Below, piece by piece: positions 1-6,447 of a stretch of 64,000 nt of DNA. This DNA is from Roseovarius sp. MMSF_3281 (GTDB lineage Bacteria; Pseudomonadota; Alphaproteobacteria; Rhodobacterales; Rhodobacteraceae), in NCBI RefSeq assembly GCF_030733685.1, contig NZ_JASHIM010000014.1, forward strand, positions 1-64,000, given 5' to 3'. Position 1 is the first letter of the stretch, and each line of letters opens with the position of its first letter. The translations under genes were made by a program, and so were the position numbers. The notes under the pieces are model-generated. The model saw only the letters and a list, made by a program, of their open reading frames with translations. It was not told the DNA's origin and did not search any database.

Positions 1-712
1 CGATGTTTTCCCCGACCGCCCCGGGGCCATCGCCATGGCCCAACCGCCCGAGGAACTGCAACGCCTGATGGGCGTCCGGCCCAAGCAGCGCCCCGACGAC
101 CTTGTCGAACAGAATGAACGCGGCCAACTCGGCCTTGGCGGGCGCACGCGGACAGAACTGGCCGCCCTGCGTCCGAAACTGCGCCCCGAAAGCGCACAAC
201 AGGCCGCCCTGCGCGCCCGGGCCGAGGCCGAAGCCGCCGCCGAAGCCCAGGCCGCCGCACAGGCCGAAGCCGTCGCAGACGCCCTCGAAGAAGCGCAACA
301 GGTCGACGCCTCCGCCCCCTTCGCCGGGGCCACGTCACAGGCCGTTGCCGCCTCGCTCAAGCCCAATGCACGGCCCCGCAACTTCGACCGCATCGTCAAA
401 CGCAGCGAACAGGCCGCCGCCGCGCAACCGGTCAGCGCATCGCAACGCATCAAGCCAAGTGCGCCCACCGGCACCACCGTCGCCCGCGCCGCCACCGAAA
501 GGAACCAGGTCAACCTGCGCAAGGTCAACCTGATCGGCGTCTACGGCACCCCGTCGAATCGCCGCGCCCTCGTGCGGCTGTCCAATGGCCGCTACAAGAA
601 GGTCAAAGTCGGGGACCGCCTTGACCGGGGCCGCGTCACGGCCATCGGCAGCAGCGAGTTGCGCTACAAGAAAGGCAGCCGCAACGTGGTCTTGCGCCTG
701 CCCCGCGGCTAA
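1..712 (+). CDS. C-terminal part of a large protein with a PilP-like end domain (5' truncated by window)
   Basis: The reading frame is open from the first bases of the window, so the true start lies upstream and only about the last 236 codons are present. An ATG at 35 is internal. The visible part begins with a Pro/Arg-rich linker, then an Ala/Glu-rich stretch likely to be helical or coiled (about residues 60-95 from the ATG). It ends in a compact basic domain of about 70 residues whose pattern (VNLIGVYG, ALVRLSNGRYKKVKVGD, GSRNVVLRLPRG) resembles the small beta-domain of PilP-like pilus assembly and secretion proteins. In roseobacters such proteins are usually long envelope proteins of unknown role. 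The domain likeness is from memory of the pattern, so a specific function is not assigned. Confidence 0.6.
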   Translation, partial: DVFPDRPGAIAMAQPPEELQRLMGVRPKQRPDDLVEQNERGQLGLGGRTRTELAALRPKLRPESAQQAALRARAEAEAAAEAQAAAQAEAVADALEEAQQVDASAPFAGATSQAVAASLKPNARPRNFDRIVKRSEQAAAAQPVSASQRIKPSAPTGTTVARAATERNQVNLRKVNLIGVYGTPSNRRALVRLSNGRYKKVKVGDRLDRGRVTAIGSSELRYKKGSRNVVLRLPRG

Positions 713-820
713 ACCCAAGCCAAGGCGCGCCGCGCGCAAACCGTGCATCCGCACAACAGGCATTGCACAACAGGGCCCAAGGCCCTTGCCGCCACGCGCC
801 CCATCCCCCATACCGATAGC

Positions 821-936
821 TAAAGCGTTTCGCGCAAAACCTGAATCGCAGCTTTTCGCGAAATGCAGGCCAAAACCCAATCGTTGCACGCGTTCCGCCT
901 TTCGCTGATGGCCCAGGGCAAAGGCGGAACGCTTCA
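821..936 (+). repeat. Family-1 bipartite palindromic intergenic repeat, copy A
   Basis: The element opens with TAAAGCGTTTCGCG and closes with AAAGGCGGAACGCTT. It holds two inverted repeats: one built on TTTCGCG/CGCGAAA and one on GCGTTCCGCCTTT/AAAGGCGGAACGC. The same layout recurs at 57777-57893 (same orientation) and 54916-55032 (reverse orientation), and in shortened form at 21180-21270. It fills the gap between the PilP-like gene and the antiporter. The antiporter start at 957 has its own ribosome site (CGGAG) just downstream of the element. Confidence 0.85.
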
Positions 937-956
937 AACAGCACCCGGAGCACCCC

Positions 957-2870
957 ATGGAAGGCTTCCTTTTCCAGGCCTCGATCTATCTGGCCGCCGC
1001 GGTCATCGCGGTGCCCTTGGCCGCGCGCCTCGGGCTTGGCTCGGTGCTGGGCTACCTAGCAGCGGGAATCGTGATCGGCCCCATCCTCGGGCTGGTCGGC
1101 GGACATGAAACCGAAGAATTGCAGCATTTCGCCGAATTCGGCGTTGTCATGATGCTCTTTCTCATCGGGCTGGAACTTGAACCCCGCGCGCTTTGGGATA
1201 TGCGCCACAGGCTTCTGGGGCTTGGCGGGTTACAGATCACCCTGACCACGCTGGCGGTGATGGTCGGGGCGATAATTCTGGGGCAGCCGTGGTCGATTGC
1301 CTTGGCCATCGGCCTTGTCTTCGCACTCTCCTCAACCGCCATCGTGTTGCAAACCCTGTCGGAAAAGGGGCTGATGCAAACCGGCGGCGGGCGCTCGACC
1401 TTCTCGGTTCTGCTGACGCAGGATATCGCGGTCATCCCCATGCTGGCCCTCCTACCCCTGCTGGCCTTGCCGAAACCGCCGGACATGGTGCTGTCGGACG
1501 CGCTTGACCGGATGGCCGGTGCCGAAGGGCACGGCGGCGAACACGGCGCGCATAACGCGGCCGCCTACTTTATCGAAAGCTTGCCGGGCTGGGGGGTGAC
1601 GCTGGTCACACTGGGCGCGGTGGCGGCGATCATATTGACGGGGATCTACCTGACGCGGCCCGTCTTCCGCTTCATCCACGCCGCCCGCCTGCGCGAGATG
1701 TATACCGCATTGGCCCTGCTGATCGTGGTGGGTATCGCCTATGTCATGAACCTTGTGGGCCTTTCACCCGCCCTTGGCGCGTTTCTGGCCGGCGTGGTTC
1801 TGGCCAGCTCGGAATTCCGGCACGAGTTGGAAAGCGATATCGAACCCTTCAAGGGCCTGCTGCTGGGCCTGTTCTTCATCACCGTGGGCGCGGGTATCAA
1901 CTTCGGCGTTCTGGCACGGGATTTCTTTGCCGTCATGGGTCTTGCCCTCGCGGTGATCCTGATCAAAGGGGTGATCCTCTATGTACTGGGCCGCGTCTTC
2001 GGCCTGCGGGGGCGCGACCTGTGGCTTTTTACCCTGTCCTTGGCGCAGGCGGGTGAATTCGGCTTCGTACTGATCAATTTCTCGGGGCAGCAAAACGTCA
2101 TCCCCGCCGAGATGAACGAGATCCTGCTCTTGGTCGTGGCGCTGACCATGCTGATCACGCCGCTGTTGTTCATCATCTACGATTGGCTCTCCGGCCAGAT
2201 GGAAGAGACCACCGAACAGCATGAGCCCGACCGGATCGACGATCAGGCCCCGGTGATCATCGCCGGGATCGGGCGCTTTGGGCAGATCGTCAACCGGCTG
2301 GTGCGTTCCTCGGGCTTCAATACCGTTGTGCTGGATCATGACCTCTCGGCGATCCAAAGGATGCGCCGCTTTGGCGTCAAGGGGTTCTTTGGCGATCCCA
2401 CCCGCCCCGAACTGTTGCACGCTGCGGGTTTGGGCGAGGCCAAGGTTCTGGTCGCCGCCCTCGACAATCACGAACAGATAACCAAGCTGGTCGCCTTCGC
2501 CCGCCGCGAACGCCCCGATCTTCACATCATCGCCCGCGCCCGCGACCGGACCCATGTGTTCCGCCTTTACAAGGCCGGGGCCAACGACATCGTCCGCGAG
2601 GTGTTCGACAGTTCCCTGCGCGCCGGGCGCTACGTGCTTGAGAACATGGGGCTGACTGAATTCGAAGCCGCCGAACTTGAACAGACCTTCTATAAGCACG
2701 ACCGGAAATCGGTGCGCGAACTGGCCGCGCTTTGGGATCCCAACATCCCGACGGTGGAAAACCCCGCCTATATCGCCCGCGCGAAAGAGTTGGAGCGCGA
2801 TCTGCAAACCATGCTCTTGTCGCAACTGGAAGAGACCACCGACCCTGCCCCGAATGAGGTTGGGGAATAG
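957..2870 (+). CDS. Monovalent cation:proton antiporter-2 family, KefB/KefC-like
   Basis: The 637-residue inner-membrane protein should exchange K+ (or Na+) for protons across the cytoplasmic membrane. Residues 1 to about 410 are strongly hydrophobic, with about 12 to 13 membrane segments of the Na+/H+ exchanger fold. A soluble His/Gly-rich loop (AEGHGGEHGAHN) interrupts them near residue 190. From about residue 430 a TrkA-N/RCK nucleotide-binding domain starts with the Rossmann motif GIGRFGQ. This gives the CPA2 layout of transporter plus regulatory domain found in KefB/KefC and YbaL. The ATG at 957 follows a CGGAG site and family length fits. No ancillary kefF/kefG gene lies beside it, so glutathione gating cannot be claimed. 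Downstream it converges with cobT across a short palindrome array. Confidence 0.9.
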   Translation: MEGFLFQASIYLAAAVIAVPLAARLGLGSVLGYLAAGIVIGPILGLVGGHETEELQHFAEFGVVMMLFLIGLELEPRALWDMRHRLLGLGGLQITLTTLAVMVGAIILGQPWSIALAIGLVFALSSTAIVLQTLSEKGLMQTGGGRSTFSVLLTQDIAVIPMLALLPLLALPKPPDMVLSDALDRMAGAEGHGGEHGAHNAAAYFIESLPGWGVTLVTLGAVAAIILTGIYLTRPVFRFIHAARLREMYTALALLIVVGIAYVMNLVGLSPALGAFLAGVVLASSEFRHELESDIEPFKGLLLGLFFITVGAGINFGVLARDFFAVMGLALAVILIKGVILYVLGRVFGLRGRDLWLFTLSLAQAGEFGFVLINFSGQQNVIPAEMNEILLLVVALTMLITPLLFIIYDWLSGQMEETTEQHEPDRIDDQAPVIIAGIGRFGQIVNRLVRSSGFNTVVLDHDLSAIQRMRRFGVKGFFGDPTRPELLHAAGLGEAKVLVAALDNHEQITKLVAFARRERPDLHIIARARDRTHVFRLYKAGANDIVREVFDSSLRAGRYVLENMGLTEFEAAELEQTFYKHDRKSVRELAALWDPNIPTVENPAYIARAKELERDLQTMLLSQLEETTDPAPNEVGE

Positions 2871-2875
2871 GTTTT

Positions 2876-2956
2876 CGTACGACTCGTACGCTTTGCCCGG
2901 CAGGTCCGGCGACTTTCGTACGAAAACCGGGCCTTCACCGTACGACTCGTACGAAA
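2876..2956. repeat. CGTACGACTCGTACG repeat pair with central TTTCGTACGAAA palindrome
   Basis: Two identical 15-bp copies of CGTACGACTCGTACG lie at 2876-2890 and 2939-2953. Between them, at 2914-2925, is the perfect palindrome TTTCGTACGAAA. Each 15-mer is itself almost a perfect inverted repeat around GACTC, a GANTC site of the kind methylated by CcrM in alphaproteobacteria. The array fills the gap between the convergent antiporter and cobT genes. No gene fits here. Confidence 0.8.
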
Positions 2957-2957
2957 C

Positions 2958-3986
2958 TCAGCCGTCCGAAACCCCGGCCTCGGCAAAGGTTGACATGCCC
3001 GAATGACAGGCCAAGGCGCCCTTCAATATATTGATCGCCAGCGTCGCGCCCGAGCCTTCGCCAAGCCTCATATTCAATGCCAGCAAAGGATCTTTGTTGA
3101 GCGATTTCAACAGCTTGCCATGCGCGCCTTCGGCGCTCAGATGCCCGGCCACCGCGTGATCCAATGCGCCCTTTTGTGCCATCTCGATGCAGGCTGCCGC
3201 AGCGGTGCAGATAAAACCGTCTAGAATCAAAGGGATACGCAATTGCCGCGCCCGCACCATGGCCCCGGCCATGGCGGCCAACTCACGTCCACCAAGGCAG
3301 CGCAGAACCTCCAAGCCATTGGTTTTGCTTGCTGAATTTGCCTCAACCGCGCGCGCCACGACATCGGCTTTATAGGTCAGCGCATCACCCTCAACCCCGG
3401 TGCCATGCCCTGTCCAATCGCTCGCCTGCCCCCCGAACAAGGCCAAGGCAATCGCAGAACCGGCGGTGGTGTTGCCAATTCCCATCTCGCCGACAACCAT
3501 TAAATCTGCTTTTGAATCAACAGCTTGCCAGCCTTCTTTCAAGGCGGAAACCATCTCGGCCTCGCTCATGGCGGGGCCTTCGGTCATATCCACCGTGGGT
3601 CGATCCAACTCCAGGGCGCGCACATCAATCCGCGCCCCGGCCACCTTGGCCAACTGGTTCACCGCCGCGCCGCCCGCTTCGAAATTGGCCACCATCTGTG
3701 CCGTCACCTCGGGCGGGAAAGCCGACACGCCCTGCGCCGTAACCCCATGATTTCCCGCGAAAATTATGACCTGCGGCGCCTCGATCATGGCCCGCGCATC
3801 ACCGCGCCAGCCACAATACCACGCCGCCAGATCCTCTAGCCGTCCCAAAGACCCCGGCGGCTTGCTCAACTGCCCATCGCGTGCCTTCGCGGCCTCGACC
3901 GACTCGGCGTCTTGCGAGGGAAGTGCTTGAAGTATCTGAGAAAATTCCGCGAGCGAGGTAAAGTCTTGGCGCATCGGTCCATCCAT
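2958..3986 (-). CDS. cobT: Nicotinate-nucleotide--dimethylbenzimidazole phosphoribosyltransferase
   Basis: CobT transfers phosphoribose from nicotinate mononucleotide to dimethylbenzimidazole, giving alpha-ribazole phosphate for the lower ligand of vitamin B12. Family hallmarks are the N-terminal [13 protein letters not shown] segment, the NHGV motif, the [14 protein letters not shown] loop and the C-terminal LGEGSGA motif, whose glutamate is the catalytic base in the Salmonella enzyme. The chosen ATG at 3986 has an AGGA site four to five bases upstream and gives 342 residues, close to the family norm. ATGs at 4004 and 3974 are alternatives. The frame stays open upstream, but that part is not conserved CobT sequence. 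The gene diverges from cobS with about 70 bp between start codons, so the two late B12 assembly genes probably share a control region. Confidence 0.95.
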   Translation of the reverse strand: MDGPMRQDFTSLAEFSQILQALPSQDAESVEAAKARDGQLSKPPGSLGRLEDLAAWYCGWRGDARAMIEAPQVIIFAGNHGVTAQGVSAFPPEVTAQMVANFEAGGAAVNQLAKVAGARIDVRALELDRPTVDMTEGPAMSEAEMVSALKEGWQAVDSKADLMVVGEMGIGNTTAGSAIALALFGGQASDWTGHGTGVEGDALTYKADVVARAVEANSASKTNGLEVLRCLGGRELAAMAGAMVRARQLRIPLILDGFICTAAAACIEMAQKGALDHAVAGHLSAEGAHGKLLKSLNKDPLLALNMRLGEGSGATLAINILKGALACHSGMSTFAEAGVSDG

Positions 3987-4055
3987 TGCATCCTGTCTTG
4001 GCATTATGTATCGCAGCCCAAGCCAGAGGCGCAGCCGGAAAAAGGTCTGACAGCG

Positions 4056-4811
4056 ATGAAAAACGACCAAGCCCTTGTAAAAGCAGAGGATTTTCCCTTG
4101 GCCTTGGCCCTTCTGACGCGCTTGCCGGTACATGTGACCAGCTTCGAACGCGGCGCAAGGGCCGCTTGGGCCTATCCGCTTGTTGGTCTTGTAACGGGTG
4201 GCCTGGCCGGGGTCGCAGGGCTTTGCGCGCTTTGGTTTGGATTGGCAGCACCGCTTAGCGCCTTGATTTCCCTTGGTATTCTCGCCGTCACAACCGGCGC
4301 AATGCATGAAGACGGGCTTGCCGATACGGCCGATGGTCTTTGGGGCGGCTGGGACGCGGCCCGCCGCCTTGAGATCATGAAAGACAGCCATATCGGCACC
4401 TATGGCGTGATCGCTCTTTTGTTTTCCTTTTCAGGGCGTTGGGCCGCACTGTGGATGTTGTTCGAGGCAGGCGCCGCCTCTGCGCTCACCGCCCTTCTGC
4501 TCGCCCCCATGCTGTCGCGCGCGGCCATGCCCGCGCTCATGACCACCTTGCCCCATGCCCGCGACCACGGGCTTTCGCACAGCACCGGACGCCCCAGTAC
4601 CAGCACCGCTGCCCTTGGCGCCGTCATTGCCTTCACGCTGGGCGTTTTCCTGCTTGGCTGGGGTATTTTGGGCGCGCTCATCTGCGTGGCGATCATCACT
4701 TTTGGCGTCGGGGCTATCGCCCGTGCGAAGATCGGCGGGCAAACCGGTGACATCCTTGGCGCTACACAGCAAGCCGTTGAAATCGCGTTACTTTTCCACC
4801 TGGCGACGTAA
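4056..4811 (+). CDS. cobS: Adenosylcobinamide-GDP ribazoletransferase (cobalamin synthase)
   Basis: This membrane enzyme joins adenosylcobinamide-GDP with alpha-ribazole (or its phosphate, the product of neighbouring CobT), completing the nucleotide loop of cobalamin. The 251-residue protein has several hydrophobic helices and the family motifs [13 protein letters not shown] near the start, [15 protein letters not shown] (acidic metal/substrate site) and KDSHIGTYG. The ATG at 4056 follows AAAGG by a suitable distance. The reading frame is open further upstream, but those residues overlap cobT and are not family-like. It is divergent from cobT, and its stop overlaps the start of a hairpin shared with the convergent carD gene. 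Confidence 0.95.
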   Translation: MKNDQALVKAEDFPLALALLTRLPVHVTSFERGARAAWAYPLVGLVTGGLAGVAGLCALWFGLAAPLSALISLGILAVTTGAMHEDGLADTADGLWGGWDAARRLEIMKDSHIGTYGVIALLFSFSGRWAALWMLFEAGAASALTALLLAPMLSRAAMPALMTTLPHARDHGLSHSTGRPSTSTAALGAVIAFTLGVFLLGWGILGALICVAIITFGVGAIARAKIGGQTGDILGATQQAVEIALLFHLAT

Positions 4812-4837
4812 AAAGGCCGCGCCCGTCGGGCACGGCC
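4809..4837 (-). terminator. Rho-independent terminator for carD
   Basis: A GC-rich hairpin (4815-4837, arms starting GGCCG and ending CGGCC) is followed on the minus strand by a run of five T. It lies directly after the carD stop and between two convergent genes. On the plus strand it has no T tail, so it should act mainly on carD. Confidence 0.75.
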
Positions 4838-4862
4838 ATGATCCGGAATTTCCCGGGATGTC

Positions 4863-5372
4863 TTACGCGGCGCGGCTCACCAGAACCTCGTCCACCTGCT
4901 TGGCGGCACTCACCTCGTCACCCCCCGAAACGGCGGCCACTTCGCGGGTCAAACGCTCAAGTGCGGCTTCGTAAAGCTGACGCTCGGAATAGCTTTGCTC
5001 GCGCTGGTCGTCCGAACGGTGCAGGTCGCGCACCACTTCGGCAATTGCGATCAGGTCTCCGGAATTGATCTTTTGTTCGTATTCCTGCGCCCGGCGCGAC
5101 CACATGGCGCGTTTCACCTTCGCCTTGCCTTTCAGCGTGGTCATCGCCTGCGACACCACATCAGGGCTCGACAAGCTGCGCATCCCGATTTCGGTTGCCT
5201 TGTTGGTCGGCACCCGCAGGGTCATCTTGTCCTTTTCGAACGAGATCACAAACAGTTCCAGCTTTATGCCGGCAATCTCTTGCTCTTCGATCGAGATAAT
5301 CTGACCCACACCATGGGCAGGGTAGACGACGTAATCATCGGCGCGAAACTCGGATTTCTTGGCTTTGCTCAT
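4863..5372 (-). CDS. CarD/CdnL-family transcription regulator
   Basis: The 169-residue protein has the N-terminal RNA-polymerase-interacting (Tudor-like) domain seen in CarD and TRCF. The pattern DYVVYPAHGVGQI, followed by an EEQEIAG loop and TLRVPTNKA, covers residues 10-60. A helical C-terminal DNA-binding part follows, including the conserved WSRRAQEYEQKI segment. CarD-type proteins bind the RNA polymerase beta subunit and stabilise open complexes, and in alphaproteobacteria they act as general growth and rRNA regulators. The ATG at 5372 is preceded by AGGAAG. It is a single-gene unit with its own terminator. An AT-rich stretch upstream (5500-5535) holds the near tandem repeat ACATATATGACACATATATA. 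Confidence 0.92.
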   Translation of the reverse strand: MSKAKKSEFRADDYVVYPAHGVGQIISIEEQEIAGIKLELFVISFEKDKMTLRVPTNKATEIGMRSLSSPDVVSQAMTTLKGKAKVKRAMWSRRAQEYEQKINSGDLIAIAEVVRDLHRSDDQREQSYSERQLYEAALERLTREVAAVSGGDEVSAAKQVDEVLVSRAA

Positions 5373-5526
5373 TCAGGTCTTCCTCACAGGGTAAGCCCGT
5401 TCAATACGACATCGGCTGTATCCGGCATGTCCGAAAAACAGACGTCAGGCGCAAAGAAAACCATCCCCAGGCGGCAGCATGGGCAAATGGATATCAGGCG
5501 GTCATCTACATATATGACACATATAT

Positions 5527-5561
5527 AACACAAAATGCCCCCTTTCGGAAGTGGAGGCATT
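5527..5561 (-). terminator. Possible terminator downstream of fdxA
   Basis: On the minus strand an imperfect hairpin (5534-5561, arms AATGCC and GGCATT with extra inner pairs) is followed by TTGTGTTATATAT. It sits about 100 bp beyond the fdxA stop, in the direction of its transcription. The tail is AT-rich but not a clean T run, so the call is moderate. Confidence 0.45.
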
Positions 5562-5664
5562 CAGATTAAGTTTTTACGCCTTTTCTTTCAAAGGCTTACA
5601 AGGCGAACTTCAAGCAGAACTGGTCGCCAATCCTGCCCAAAAAACCGAATCGGCCAAACGCGGC

Positions 5665-6003
5665 TTAACCGCCCTCACCCGGCTTCTCCGAGAAATACTT
5701 ATCGACTTTTTCCGTCTCGCCATCACGCTCTTCGGCTTGAGGAAGCTGATCCTTCTTGGTGATGATCACAGGCCACATTTCCGAGTACTTGCGGTTGAAC
5801 TCGACCCATTTTTCCATGTCCGGTTCAGTATCCGGGCGGATGGCGTCGGCGGGGCATTCCGGTTCGCACACGCCGCAATCAATGCACTCGTCGGGATGGA
5901 TCACCAGCATGTTCTCACCCTCGTAGAAACAATCCACGGGGCACACCTCGACACAGTCGGTGTATTTGCACTCGATGCAGTTATCGATCACCACATAGGT
6001 CAT
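5665..6003 (-). CDS. fdxA: Seven-iron ferredoxin (3Fe-4S/4Fe-4S)
   Basis: This 112-residue electron carrier matches Azotobacter-type FdI/FdxA. Nine cysteines at 9, 12, 17, 21, 25, 40, 43, 46 and 50 sit exactly one residue beyond the FdI ligands, so both a 3Fe-4S and a 4Fe-4S cluster should form. An acidic C-terminal tail with the conserved [11 protein letters not shown] segment follows. The start has a GAGAG site. It is the last gene of a minus-strand group with a TPR protein, a Suv3-like helicase and an S4 RNA-binding protein, an arrangement familiar in Rhodobacteraceae. Its electron partner is not visible from the locus. Confidence 0.95.
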   Translation of the reverse strand: MTYVVIDNCIECKYTDCVEVCPVDCFYEGENMLVIHPDECIDCGVCEPECPADAIRPDTEPDMEKWVEFNRKYSEMWPVIITKKDQLPQAEERDGETEKVDKYFSEKPGEGG

Positions 6004-6054
6004 TTCGGTCTCTCATTCTGGCGCGTTGTGCCTGACGTAATCCAGAGGCGCGGA

Positions 6055-6438
6055 TCAATCAAGCGTATCCGGGCGATTGAGATCGAGTTTGCGGCGATCC
6101 CGTTTGGTGGGCCGCCCTTTTCCCTCGTATCTGGGCGCCGGCGCAACGCTGTTCTTCGGTTCGGGCGGCGGGCTAAGGTCTTCGTAGAGCGCCTGTGCCT
6201 CTGGGGCCGGGCCGCGCCGTTCCCCCAGGTCCACGATCCGCACGACCCGCACCTGCCGCGCCTGTGCGAAGGTCAGTACATCCCCCGGCCCCACGCCATG
6301 CGAGGGCTTGGCCACCTTTTCGGAATTGACCCGCACATGACCGGCCGAAACCTGCTTGGCCGACAGGCCGCGCGTTTTGAAAAACCGCGCGTACCACAGC
6401 CATTTATCCAAGCGGATCTTGCCCGATGCTTCGGCCAA
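6055..6438 (-). CDS. S4-domain RNA-binding protein, HslR-like
   Basis: The roughly 127-residue basic protein starts with an S4 fold (RLDKWLWYARFFKTRG, then VRVNSEKVAKPSHGVGPGDVL) as in the heat-shock protein Hsp15/HslR, which recycles stalled 50S subunits carrying peptidyl-tRNA. The C-terminal half is Pro/Arg/Lys-rich and likely disordered. The start is unusual: the only candidate is TTG at 6438. It lies nine bases after the helicase TGA and in the same reading frame, with AAGGGG of the helicase end as the likely ribosome site. Translation is therefore coupled to the helicase, or stop readthrough could join the two proteins. The RNA-binding role is from the family; the ribosome-rescue role is inference. 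Confidence 0.85.
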   Translation of the reverse strand: MAEASGKIRLDKWLWYARFFKTRGLSAKQVSAGHVRVNSEKVAKPSHGVGPGDVLTFAQARQVRVVRIVDLGERRGPAPEAQALYEDLSPPPEPKNSVAPAPRYEGKGRPTKRDRRKLDLNRPDTLD

Positions 6439-6447
6439 ACCGCGCGT

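Noticed and set aside
3900..4060. Cobalamin riboswitch between cobT and cobS
   Set aside because: The divergent gap is only about 70 bp, too short for a B12 riboswitch, and no B12-box-like sequence was seen.
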